From positions 1 through 45,178 of the forward strand of contig NZ_CAJUPR010000014.1 of NCBI RefSeq assembly GCF_910588665.1: 45,178 nucleotides of DNA, in the 5' to 3' direction. Within the stretch, counting starts at the first letter, position 1. Every line of letters begins with the position of its first letter. Shown here piece by piece: positions 35,940-43,874 of this stretch. Under the pieces are notes generated by a model, which saw only the letters and a list, made by a program, of their open reading frames with translations, was not told the DNA's origin and ran no database searches. This DNA comes from an uncultured Brachyspira sp. Lineage in GTDB: Bacteria > Spirochaetota > Brachyspiria > Brachyspirales > Brachyspiraceae. Position numbers and translations under genes: made by a program.

Positions 35940-35953
35940 TATATGCGCATATA
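35940..35953. promoter_or_regulatory. Palindrome in the rubrerythrin leader
   Basis: TATATGCGCATATA is a perfect 14-bp palindrome 25 bases upstream of the rubrerythrin start and close to AT-rich promoter-like sequence. It could be an operator for a peroxide- or iron-responsive regulator. It is short, so chance is possible. Confidence 0.4.
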
Positions 35954-35998
35954 TATAATATAGAACAATTAATTTAAATGAAAGTAAAACAAAAATAA

Positions 35999-36184
35999 TT
36001 TATTATTATACTTGACAACTATGTACTCCTTAGGATCGCTTTTTTTATTATAGTTTTATATTTTATTATTTCTATTATTGTTTTTTTATTTTTTAATTTA
36101 TTATTTAATATATTTATAATGTTATTTTTTGCGTCATCAAAAAAGAAGCTAAAGAACGAGTACAATAATATTTTAAATAAATAA
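35999..36184 (+). pseudogene. Possible remnant of a small membrane protein
   Basis: Between rubrerythrin and the aminotransferase the + strand is open for about 61 codons: two hydrophobic stretches, then a basic, hydrophilic tail (A-S-S-K-K-K-L-K-N-E-Y) and TAA. No ATG occurs until 36119, in the second half. It could be the 3' end of a decayed gene or use a non-standard start. The region is T-rich, so random sequence would also give Phe/Ile/Leu. A minus-strand frame (36019-36213) is also open and no more convincing. Confidence 0.25.
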
Positions 36185-36193
36185 TAAAAATTA

Positions 36194-37381
36194 TTATTTA
36201 CGCATTTTTTCAATAACTTTTGACAATATTAATATGCCTTTGTCAATATCTTCAGGTTTAGAATTGGTATAATTAAGTCTTACAGTGCCTAAACCTCTTT
36301 TAGCTTCATAAAAAGGCTCTCCTGCAGCAACTGCAACTCCTTCATCGGAAGCTTTCCTTGAAAATTCAACGGCATCAATTCCTTTAGGAAGCGACGCCCA
36401 TATAAACATACCTCCTTCAGGATGCGTCCAATGCATATCGCTGGGAAAATATTTATTCATAGCTTCCAGCATATAATTACATTGCCTGCCGTATAAATCT
36501 ATTATTCTTTTTATATGTTCATCATAGTCATTATCCTCAAGATACTGACTCACAACCAACTGAGAAAATGTAGATGTATGCAAATCTATAAGCTGTTTAT
36601 AATCTTTCATTTTAGTATATAATTCTTTATTTCTGCATGCTATCCAGCCCAATCTCATACCTGGAACAACAGTTTTAGAGAAAGTTCCAAGCAGTATAGC
36701 CTGCTCTCCCAAATATATTCCTAAAGATTTTTGAGGCTCGCCTCTGAATCTTAACTCTCCGTAGGGATTATCTTCTATAAAAAAAGTATCCTTATCTTTT
36801 ATAATATCTGCTATGCTCTCTCTAACGGCATTTGTATATGTTATTCCTGTGGGATTTTGAAAGTTAGGAACGGAATAAAAAAACTTATGATTATATTTAT
36901 TCACAGCCTCTTTAAACTCGTTAATATCCGCACCGTCTTCATTTAAATTAATAGTATGAATATTAGGATTATAAAGATGAAATGACTGTAAAGCAGCCAA
37001 ATAAGACGGATCTTCAACTAAAACATCATCATCAGGATCTATCAGACATGAAGAAATAATATCCAATGCCTGCTGAGAACCATTAGTAATGAGTATATCA
37101 TTAGAATTAATATCAATACCTTGTTTTTTATATCTGTTTGAAATAAACTCTCTTAAAGGTCCGTATCCTTCAGCACTATTATATTGCAGAGAATAGGCGC
37201 CTTTAGTATCCAGAACTTTATTTACAGCGGCTTTAATTTCTTCTACAGGAAAAGATTTTGGATTAGGCAAACCGCCTGCAAATGATATTAAATCGCCCTT
37301 AGCTGCAACCTCAAGCATAATTTTAACAAAACTGCTTTGAAAATCTTCTTTTAATGCTCTTTTTGATAATCTTAATTTCAT
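36194..37381 (-). CDS. PLP-dependent class-I aminotransferase (2-aminoadipate type)
   Basis: A 395-residue fold-type I aminotransferase. The cofactor lysine is Lys236 in GTFSKTVVPGMRLGW, preceded by the N-F-Q-N-P-T-G motif and the E-D-N-P-Y-G loop. The S-F-A-G-G-L-P-N-P start is typical of the MocR/LysN-like aminotransferase group acting on 2-aminoadipate, branched-chain or aromatic acids. No DNA-binding domain is attached, so it is an enzyme, not a MocR regulator. A TATAAT at 37411-37416 would place transcription only about 11 bases before the upstream ATG at 37393, so 37381, with GGA before it, is preferred. The substrate is unknown. Confidence 0.85.
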   Translation of the reverse strand: MKLRLSKRALKEDFQSSFVKIMLEVAAKGDLISFAGGLPNPKSFPVEEIKAAVNKVLDTKGAYSLQYNSAEGYGPLREFISNRYKKQGIDINSNDILITNGSQQALDIISSCLIDPDDDVLVEDPSYLAALQSFHLYNPNIHTINLNEDGADINEFKEAVNKYNHKFFYSVPNFQNPTGITYTNAVRESIADIIKDKDTFFIEDNPYGELRFRGEPQKSLGIYLGEQAILLGTFSKTVVPGMRLGWIACRNKELYTKMKDYKQLIDLHTSTFSQLVVSQYLEDNDYDEHIKRIIDLYGRQCNYMLEAMNKYFPSDMHWTHPEGGMFIWASLPKGIDAVEFSRKASDEGVAVAAGEPFYEAKRGLGTVRLNYTNSKPEDIDKGILILSKVIEKMRK

Positions 37382-37483
37382 AGTAATATCCATTTAAAAA
37401 TTTGTTCTATATTATACACTACTATTAACAATAATGCTACATTATTTTTTGATTTTTTATATATAGTAATTTCATAAAACTAA

Positions 37484-37503
37484 CTGTATATAAAAAATAC
37501 AGA
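37484..37503 (-). terminator. Weak terminator after the TPR pair
   Basis: On the minus strand CTGTAT, a 7-8-base loop and ATACAG are followed by TTAGTTTT. The stem is short. It lies 33 bases after the stop of the larger TPR protein. Confidence 0.4.
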
Positions 37504-37535
37504 CTTTTAAAAATCCGCAGATTTATATTAATTTG

Positions 37536-39743
37536 CTATATTTTCCAATTAGGAAAGCGTTTTATAACGGCAGAAATAATATCCGTTTTATAATGCTGCT
37601 CCAAATTAACAAGCTTTTGAAATTCACTGAATATTATTTTAACATCATCTTCAGATTCATTTTCTATAAATTTAAGCAAATAAGCTTTATCAAATACCAA
37701 ATCATAAACAGACTTCAAAAGTTTTCTGGACTGAGCGGAAGTTTCTTTTTTATCAACTATCTTTAATAAATGAGGTATTATATTAAGAAGTCCTATCATA
37801 AGGGAATTTTTATTGATATTTATATTAACTTCTGCATTATCATAATATTCACCGTCTAATATCTTTTGTGCAAAATAAACAAACGATTCTGGACACTCTC
37901 TGTAATGAAGAAATATATCATCTATAGTTTTTGCAAGCATATTAGCTTTCCCATCTTCAAATAATTTATTTACTATAAGATAATGATTTTTAACATGAGA
38001 AGAATAAAGCATTTTTAATATTATATTATAATAGTCATCTCTTCTTCCGTCCCAAATTGCTTTTATAAATTTTTCCCTGTAATTAGATGAAGGAAGAATT
38101 TCATAAATATGAGTATAATCATCAATATCTTTAACTATATCCGAAAGCAAAGGTATGCCGCTGCATAAATTTGACTGACTTCTTAAATATATTATGCTTA
38201 CTATTCTTGCATCATTCGGCGATTTTTTATCCTTAGAAACATTAACAAAATAGCTGTTCATTTCTTCTGCTTCTTCGGAATTCATATTGGAAGTATATGT
38301 CAAATATTCCATATATATTTGATATTTTTCAAAGAAATTATCCGCTTTATTAAATTTAGATAAACTCTCGGCATCATAAGTATCAGCTTCTTCATTATAT
38401 AGGAAAGTATTTTTATCAAATTTAACAGCAGTAGAAGCTCTCACATATTTCTTAGCGCCTTCAATCCACTTAGTATACAATGACTCTGACAACACAACAT
38501 AAGGTTTTGATGTTAATTCATGCTTTAAATCTTTTGTAGTAATGCTTTTTTTATATTTTAAAATAATAGTTAAAAGCTCTGTAGGGTTTTCCTCAGCTAT
38601 TTTTTTAATTTCATTAATTCTATAAGCCTTATATACATTAATGTCATCATCAGGCAATGTTGTAAGGGATTGTATAGCCATATCAAATGTCATTTTTCTA
38701 ATATCTTCCTGAGATACAAATTTTATATTAACATTATTAATATCTATAGACTTAATTTTACCTACACCGAAGTTTCTGTGAATAACATATTTATCAACAT
38801 CATATTGTATATACTTCTCAAAAATATCTATGCAGTCTTTAGGCTTCTTATTTACATTCGTAATAGAAGATATCTCCTCTATTTTTTCAAAAAGCGTATG
38901 ATTGGGATATAAAGCCTTATATACATCTACAAGTCTGTGTCTGAAAAATTTAGCCTTTTTATTATTCTGCGCCACTATATCCTGTTCATAATTAAGAAGA
39001 TTTTTTATAGTTTTTAATGCATCGCTGTATCTGTTATTTTCAAAGTAATGAAAAAATATTATCTTCCAAACATCTATCATTATATTAGAATCTACTAATG
39101 TGTTTAAAGCATTTTCATACTTAAGCAGATAATTATAATTATCAGGCTCATATTCCAATACCTTTTTAATATCGCTTTCTGCATTATTTCTTTCTCTTAA
39201 AAGATTCCTTTCAAAAGCAATTTTATAATAATGCACAGCGCTGCTTATATCTCCTGACATCTCTTTTGTATGCGCTATCTTTTCTGGAAGTTCAGGATTA
39301 GAAACATCAAATCTTATAAGTCTTTCCCAAATCTCCAATGCTTCGGCATCTCTATTGCTGCTTTGATAATAGCTTGCCAAATATCTTAAAGCATAATCGC
39401 TTTCATAATATTCATCTAAAATCTTATGGCATATAAACTCTACTATATTCCACTTTTTAGCATTTTTAAAAATACCTAAAAGTTTCTCCAAACTCATATC
39501 CGAATAATTTAAAGTCTTTAAATTTAAAAATCCGTTTGCATATAATGCTGATATATGATTAGGATTTTTCTCAAGCTGCATCTTCGCAGTCTCCATAGCC
39601 GTATTTATATAATTAATGTCATTTATATCGTTAATAATACTTGATAAATCTGCAAAGTATTTAGCGGTATAATTAAGCAGCGGTTTTCTAGTGAATGTTT
39701 CTTCTGAAAATATCTTTTCCAATTTTTGCAGAGCTTCTGACAT
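37536..39743 (-). CDS. TPR protein resembling the N-terminal part of spirochaetal GreA fusions
   Basis: A 735-residue protein. TPR-like helical repeats cover about 40-260. A small domain with the H-R-N-F-G-V-G-K-I motif (322-330) and K-M-T-F-D-M-A-I-Q-S-L (350-360) follows, then a helical C-terminal half. This order recalls, from memory, the large N-terminal part of the roughly 900-residue GreA-containing proteins of Treponema and Borrelia, but there is no GreA domain and the protein stops at F-P-N-W-K-I. A GTG at 39752 is possible, but AAGGAG placed 8 bases before the ATG at 39743 decides the start. It follows the other TPR gene by 5 bases. The function is unproven. Confidence 0.65.
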   Translation of the reverse strand: MSEALQKLEKIFSEETFTRKPLLNYTAKYFADLSSIINDINDINYINTAMETAKMQLEKNPNHISALYANGFLNLKTLNYSDMSLEKLLGIFKNAKKWNIVEFICHKILDEYYESDYALRYLASYYQSSNRDAEALEIWERLIRFDVSNPELPEKIAHTKEMSGDISSAVHYYKIAFERNLLRERNNAESDIKKVLEYEPDNYNYLLKYENALNTLVDSNIMIDVWKIIFFHYFENNRYSDALKTIKNLLNYEQDIVAQNNKKAKFFRHRLVDVYKALYPNHTLFEKIEEISSITNVNKKPKDCIDIFEKYIQYDVDKYVIHRNFGVGKIKSIDINNVNIKFVSQEDIRKMTFDMAIQSLTTLPDDDINVYKAYRINEIKKIAEENPTELLTIILKYKKSITTKDLKHELTSKPYVVLSESLYTKWIEGAKKYVRASTAVKFDKNTFLYNEEADTYDAESLSKFNKADNFFEKYQIYMEYLTYTSNMNSEEAEEMNSYFVNVSKDKKSPNDARIVSIIYLRSQSNLCSGIPLLSDIVKDIDDYTHIYEILPSSNYREKFIKAIWDGRRDDYYNIILKMLYSSHVKNHYLIVNKLFEDGKANMLAKTIDDIFLHYRECPESFVYFAQKILDGEYYDNAEVNININKNSLMIGLLNIIPHLLKIVDKKETSAQSRKLLKSVYDLVFDKAYLLKFIENESEDDVKIIFSEFQKLVNLEQHYKTDIISAVIKRFPNWKI

Positions 39744-39748
39744 GTTAA

Positions 39749-40729
39749 TCACTCCTTATATAATATTTTTATGTAGTATTGCAGTAAGTCTTTATCTATC
39801 ATAGCCATTTTTCTGCCCCATACTTTAATCTCTTCTGCATCGGAATCGCTTTGTCTCATAATAAGATATGCCGTTAAAAAAGAGTATGAAGATAAAAGCT
39901 TTGGGGCTGTTATTTCTCTTAATTTTAACTTTCTGTAATCTGCCTCCAGACGAGATATATTTCTTCTAAGCTCAAACTCTTCCTGTTCGCTCAAAGGCCT
40001 TTTCACATCTAATATATTCATAAGTTCGCCGTAAGCGCTCATCCATAATATTATCTCTTCCTGACTATTATTATGAACTCCTCTTTTAATTATTATATCT
40101 TTGATTTCTCTAAGTATTTCTATTCTTATATTTTCAAACTCTATGCTTAAAGGATCATAAAATAAAGCATCTCTTATATACATTTTGCACTTTTTCTCAT
40201 CGCCTAATATATTATAAAGCATAGCAATATAACTGAGAGTCTTTGAATTATAAGGCTCTATAGTATTTAAATATTCATAAGACTTTAATGCTCTGGAATA
40301 ATCCTTTAATTCTATAAAAGCATTGGAAAGCAAATGCAGCTCTTCAGCGCCTTCAATATCATTGGTATTCAGCTGCATTATTAATTCTATAATTTTATTA
40401 TATACATAATAATGTATAGCTTTAATTGATATTAAATTATCATCATAAGATTTACCTCTTACAAAAATACTAAATTTTTTATACGAAGCATCTAAAAGCC
40501 TGCAATATTCTATACTGTTTCTCTCTGCGCTTTTAAACTTTTCCAGTCTGTTAATCCAAAATTTAACGCAAGATATATTTTCATATAGATTTTCACATTC
40601 AAAATCTTTTGACATAATCCTATCAAAATCTTCCATAGATTCCGTAAACAAACCATGCTTTAATTTAGTTTCTATAATGCCGAAAATATCTTTAACCGTC
40701 TCCTTTCTAGAAAATAATTCTTCTTCCAT
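39749..40729 (-). CDS. TPR-like helical protein, function unknown
   Basis: A 326-residue protein, helical throughout and without a signal peptide or membrane segment. The middle (about 130-200) has TPR-type helix pairs: L-S-N-A-F-I-E-L-K-D-Y-S-R-A-L-K-S-Y-E-Y and the next repeat with Y-I-A-M-L-Y-N-I-L-G-D-E. The rest has no recognisable domain. It is the first gene of a two-gene unit; the next protein starts 5 bases after its TGA. Shared TPR content suggests the two products bind each other or the same partner. Its AGGAG is unusually far (19 bases) from the ATG, so the start is uncertain. Confidence 0.6.
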   Translation of the reverse strand: MEEELFSRKETVKDIFGIIETKLKHGLFTESMEDFDRIMSKDFECENLYENISCVKFWINRLEKFKSAERNSIEYCRLLDASYKKFSIFVRGKSYDDNLISIKAIHYYVYNKIIELIMQLNTNDIEGAEELHLLSNAFIELKDYSRALKSYEYLNTIEPYNSKTLSYIAMLYNILGDEKKCKMYIRDALFYDPLSIEFENIRIEILREIKDIIIKRGVHNNSQEEIILWMSAYGELMNILDVKRPLSEQEEFELRRNISRLEADYRKLKLREITAPKLLSSYSFLTAYLIMRQSDSDAEEIKVWGRKMAMIDKDLLQYYIKILYKE

Positions 40730-40795
40730 TATAATTTAAAATAAACTACTCCTATAAAGTTAAAAACGTATAGAGATATACGCATACTATCTATA

Positions 40796-40824
40796 AATAT
40801 AATCAAATAAATACAAATTGTCAA
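40796..40824 (-). promoter_or_regulatory. Promoter of the TPR gene pair
   Basis: On the minus strand a perfect TTGACA (40819-40824), 17 bases, then TATATT (40796-40801). The leader to the start at 40729 is about 60 bases. Confidence 0.65.
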
Positions 40825-40959
40825 GCAAAAAATACATTAATTATTATAGGCGCATATAAAACCCGACTTTTAATAATATTCTTTATATATTAAGATAAGA
40901 ATTATATAAATTGTAAGAAGTTATTAATACAACATATTCTTAAAAGTAAAAATAATATA

Positions 40960-41311
40960 ATAATATAAATATAATCAAAAATAGATGACTGCAATCCCAC
41001 TGCTGTATTTTCACTTTAAAAAATCTATAACATAAGAAAAAATATCTTACCAATTATTCCCACTATTATTATGCCTAATGCGGGAAGAGTTGATATTTTA
41101 ATATTTATAAGACTGTCATGCTTTATATTAAATACGGCAAAAGTATACAAACTCATAGATAAAATGGTGCAAGATAATAAAAAACTTATTTTACTTACTT
41201 CAAACATATTAAGAGAATCCAAAACAGGCTTTGTTATTATACCTCATTCTATTCCTCATACTGCACCTATGGAAGAAACAAAAAATCTGATAATTAAAAA
41301 AATACTATCAT
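40960..41311 (-). pseudogene. Decayed TauE/SafE-type (TSUP) permease gene
   Basis: Conceptual translation of the minus strand gives the N-terminal half of a sulfite-exporter TauE/SafE permease: a first helix, then G-A-V-*-G-I-E-*-G-I-I-T-K-P-V-L-D-S. This is the family's glycine-rich first motif with W/G codons turned into TGA at 41256-41258 and 41244-41246. A second helix and a G-I-I-G-K segment follow to a stop at 41025. A further frame then continues E-N-T-A-V-G-L-Q-S-S. The ATG at 41309-41311 overlaps the TGA of the PHP gene, and one T missing from a T run (about 41293-41299) shifts the frame after five codons. The C-terminal half is gone. Confidence 0.75.
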
Positions 41312-42015
41312 TTTTCTATATTAAGATATCCAATCAATCTGTCATAATCAGCATTGAGTACAAGTCTTTCAGGAAAGTCTATAGATTTTAATAATTCCAA
41401 AGCATCTTTATGATCTCCGACTTTATATTTTGAATGGGCATCGGATGTAACTACAATATTAACTTCATATTTTTTACAGGTTAAAGCAATTTCCCTGCAT
41501 ATAGCAAAACTTCCTTTTCTTATAATAAATGATGAAGAATTAATTTCTATAAGCTTATTATATTCTCTGCATAACTTTACTATATATTCGATATCAAATT
41601 CAAATTTAGGATTTCCTATATGTCCCAAACAGTCAATATCATCATTTTTTATAACTTCGGCGTATCCGTTAGTATGTTCTTTTTTAGAAAAGGGATGTAT
41701 AGAATCTTCATGATAGGAAGCTATAGCAAAATCTAAATAATTTAATATATCTGAACTCAAATCTAATTTTCCATGATAATTAATTATATTAGCTTCGCAG
41801 CCTCTAAGAAGTCTTACTCCGTTTATATAATCAGGCAGATTATGCATAGCTCTGAAATGCACAGCTTTAGCTCCGTCGCTGGAAGCAGGTCCATGATCGG
41901 TTACAGATAAAACCAAAAAACCTTTTTCTTTAGCCGAAATCATCATTTCATCAACTGTACTGTAAGCATGTTCGCTTACCAGCGTATGAGTATGTAAATC
42001 AGCTATTATTTTCAT
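41308..42015 (-). CDS. PHP-domain phosphoesterase (YcdX-like)
   Basis: A 235-residue PHP-domain metal-dependent phosphatase of the YcdX/histidinol-phosphatase-related group. The first metal motif is D-L-H-T-H (6-10), followed by T-D-H-G-P, the E-A-N-I motif, Y-H-E-D, the G-H-I-G-N motif and the late S-D-A-H. Together these would bind a trinuclear metal centre. The length is close to E. coli YcdX (245). The physiological substrate is unknown. It follows the cytidylate-kinase-like gene by 9 bases and originally seems to have been coupled to the permease gene after it. Confidence 0.88.
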   Translation of the reverse strand: MKIIADLHTHTLVSEHAYSTVDEMMISAKEKGFLVLSVTDHGPASSDGAKAVHFRAMHNLPDYINGVRLLRGCEANIINYHGKLDLSSDILNYLDFAIASYHEDSIHPFSKKEHTNGYAEVIKNDDIDCLGHIGNPKFEFDIEYIVKLCREYNKLIEINSSSFIIRKGSFAICREIALTCKKYEVNIVVTSDAHSKYKVGDHKDALELLKSIDFPERLVLNADYDRLIGYLNIEK

Positions 42016-42024
42016 AAGATTTAC

Positions 42025-42648
42025 CTATTTATCAGATATTGATTTTACCGCATCCAATATTATTTTTACAGTATTATCTGCTCCTATAAAATCACTGTTC
42101 AAGCAAATATGATAATTTCTTGCATCTCCCCAATTCTTTCCAGTATAATAATTATAATGCTTAGCTCTTAATTTATCCCTTTCTCTAAGTATTTTCTCTA
42201 TATTTGAACTGTCTAATTTATATTCGCTGACTGCTCTTTTAATTTTACTGTTCATATCCGAATAAATAAATACATTAATACAATTATCCATTCCCTCCAA
42301 TACATGATTAGCGCATCTTCCAACTATGACACAGGAATTTTTTGATGCTATTTCTTTAATAACATTACTTTGGGCAAAAAACATAGTATCTTGCAAAGAC
42401 TCTCCGCTTCCGAAAACCATATTTCCTGCATAAGAACAAGTTATTGCAAAATTAAAAAGAGAAGATCCCGTTAATTTCTGTTCATTTTCTTTTATATATT
42501 CTGATGAAAAACCTGTCTTATCCGAAGCCATTTCTATTATAGCTTTATCATAAAAAGGTATATCTAATTTTTTTGCAGTCATTTCTCCTATATATCTTCC
42601 GCCGCTTCCGAATTCTCTGCTTATAGTTATAACAATATTTTTACTCAT
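42025..42648 (-). CDS. Cytidylate-kinase-like protein
   Basis: A 207-residue P-loop protein of the cytidylate kinase-like family (distinct from the canonical Cmk). The start I-T-I-S-R-E-F-G-S-G-G-R-Y-I-G holds the nucleotide-binding loop (residues 14-21, lacking the usual K-S/T end). The F-Y-D-K-A-I-I motif and I-V-G-R-C-A-N-H-V (about 96-104) are also family traits. The C-terminal Y-T-G-K-N-W-G is typical of this branch. Members are often annotated as kinases, but substrates are unproven. GGAG with an 8-base spacing supports the ATG at 42648. It is first in the unit with the PHP gene. Confidence 0.82.
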   Translation of the reverse strand: MSKNIVITISREFGSGGRYIGEMTAKKLDIPFYDKAIIEMASDKTGFSSEYIKENEQKLTGSSLFNFAITCSYAGNMVFGSGESLQDTMFFAQSNVIKEIASKNSCVIVGRCANHVLEGMDNCINVFIYSDMNSKIKRAVSEYKLDSSNIEKILRERDKLRAKHYNYYTGKNWGDARNYHICLNSDFIGADNTVKIILDAVKSISDK

Positions 42649-42678
42649 AACATATACTCCATAATATGCACTTGCAAC

Positions 42679-42707
42679 AGTTTAGCAGTATTATATATAT
42701 TTGTCAA
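42679..42707 (-). promoter_or_regulatory. Promoter of the kinase-PHP unit
   Basis: On the minus strand a perfect TTGACA (42702-42707), 17 bases, then TAAACT (42679-42684). A leader of about 25 bases leads to 42648. Confidence 0.5.
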
Positions 42708-42753
42708 ATTAAAAAACATAGCGCATAATAATTTAAAATACTTTTATTAAAAA

Positions 42754-43554
42754 TCAGAAAAAGTCTGAAAAAGTTTTTTCTTTTGCATTTTCATCTTTCA
42801 TAACTCCTATATCATACAAATACCTAGTAACCGATAATGAAAAACTACCTTTTATAGGAGTTTTAGGATATAGTATTATAATAGGCGTTCTCTTTTGTAC
42901 TGAAATCATAACTTTTTCTTCATCAAAAAGAACAGGGCCCAAAAGAACCAAATTAATATCTAATGAAAATTTTGCAGTTACTTTTTTAACTTCTCTATAT
43001 AAATTAATAGCCCAGTCTATATTTTTTACTTTATTAACTATAAGATACATTTTATCGGTCATATTATTAACATATATCATCTTCATAAGCCTGTAAAGAT
43101 CCGTAAGCGATGTTATTTCAGGATTAGCTATAAGAATAATATCATCAGACATCTCATAAAAACGCATCATAGGCTGAGTAATTCCAGCAGCATAATCTAT
43201 GACAACATAATCATAATCTTCAGCCAAAATCTTTAAATCCTTAGCAAGATTTGACAAATTAAAATCATTTTCAAATTGTACAAATCTCTGTATATTAACT
43301 CCTGCACTTATAACATCTATGCCATGTTCGCTTTTTATAACGCAGTCTTTTAATGTCAAAGCACCTTCAAAATATTCCTGTAATTTAGATTGAGGTTTTA
43401 CATGAAGCAGTATAAAAACATTAGAACAGTTAATATCTATGTCAAATATTAAAACCTTATATCCTCTAGAAGCCAGTTCTGCAGAGAAATTTACAGAGCA
43501 TAAAGTTTTTCCTGCACCGCCCTTTCCGCTGGAAAAAGATATTATTCTTCCCAT
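42754..43554 (-). CDS. MinD/FlhG-like P-loop ATPase
   Basis: A 266-residue ATPase of the MinD/ParA/FlhG class. The deviant Walker A S-S-G-K-G-G-A-G-K-T (8-17) carries the signature lysine at 11. It has the D-I-D-I switch I (about 38-41), the D-Y-A-A-G Walker B (about 125-129) and the N-K-V motif. FlhG-like proteins set flagellar number and placement, while MinD places the division site; which applies here cannot be decided. No amphipathic membrane-targeting helix is obvious at the C-terminus, which argues a little against a classic MinD. It follows the HEAT-like gene by one base and ends in D-F-F. Confidence 0.85.
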   Translation of the reverse strand: MGRIISFSSGKGGAGKTLCSVNFSAELASRGYKVLIFDIDINCSNVFILLHVKPQSKLQEYFEGALTLKDCVIKSEHGIDVISAGVNIQRFVQFENDFNLSNLAKDLKILAEDYDYVVIDYAAGITQPMMRFYEMSDDIILIANPEITSLTDLYRLMKMIYVNNMTDKMYLIVNKVKNIDWAINLYREVKKVTAKFSLDINLVLLGPVLFDEEKVMISVQKRTPIIILYPKTPIKGSFSLSVTRYLYDIGVMKDENAKEKTFSDFF

Positions 43555-43555
43555 A

Positions 43556-43750
43556 TTATTGTCCTGTATACAATTTTAATACCTGAGCCACTCTAAAACG
43601 AACATTCTCGTCCCAATCCAGTATATGCGGCTTTAATGCTTTAATTACAGCCGTTTTGTTGGTATTATCTACATTTTTTGCCAATTCTTCAAGAGCTTCA
43701 AGTCTTTTTTCAACCTCTTCGCTTTCCAAAAGTGCAAAAATTTCTTTCAT
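43556..43750 (-). CDS. Tiny HEAT-repeat-like protein
   Basis: A 64-residue helical protein reading like two HEAT repeats: R-L-E-A-L-E-E-L-A-K-N (about 16-26) and the D-E-N-V-R-F-R-V-A-Q-V-L (about 47-58). AAGGA 5 bases before the ATG and a strong promoter support it as a real gene. It is the first gene of a two-gene unit; the MinD-like ATPase starts one base after its stop. That suggests a regulatory or scaffold subunit for the ATPase. I know of no described protein of this kind. Confidence 0.7.
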   Translation of the reverse strand: MKEIFALLESEEVEKRLEALEELAKNVDNTNKTAVIKALKPHILDWDENVRFRVAQVLKLYTGQ

Positions 43751-43790
43751 AAACTTTCCTTAAAAAATCAAACAAATAATACTTTACTTA

Positions 43791-43818
43791 ATTATACATT
43801 ATATAATATTTTTGTCAA
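43791..43818 (-). promoter_or_regulatory. Strong promoter of the HEAT-MinD unit
   Basis: On the minus strand a perfect TTGACA (43813-43818), 16 bases and a perfect TATAAT (43791-43796). The leader to 43750 is about 34 bases. Confidence 0.85.
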
Positions 43819-43874
43819 AATATAAAATGATTAATTAAATTTAATTTTTATTCTGTTTAATAAAATTATCGTCA

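Noticed and set aside
36019..36213. A minus-strand 64-codon frame after the aminotransferase.
   Set aside because: It begins inside the aminotransferase 3' end, has no ribosome-binding site and is made of AT-rich residues (N, K, I, F). It has no coding pattern beyond composition.
41025..41222. The 65-residue minus-strand frame as a functional small membrane protein.
   Set aside because: It begins at a TTG without a ribosome-binding site, and its sequence continues upstream through two TGA codons as a TauE/SafE-type protein. It is an internal piece of a pseudogene.
41071..41391. A + strand open frame of about 106 codons over the decayed permease.
   Set aside because: It lies opposite the TauE/SafE-like remnant and the PHP gene end, shows no family pattern and has no ribosome-binding site. 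The minus-strand reading matches a known family.
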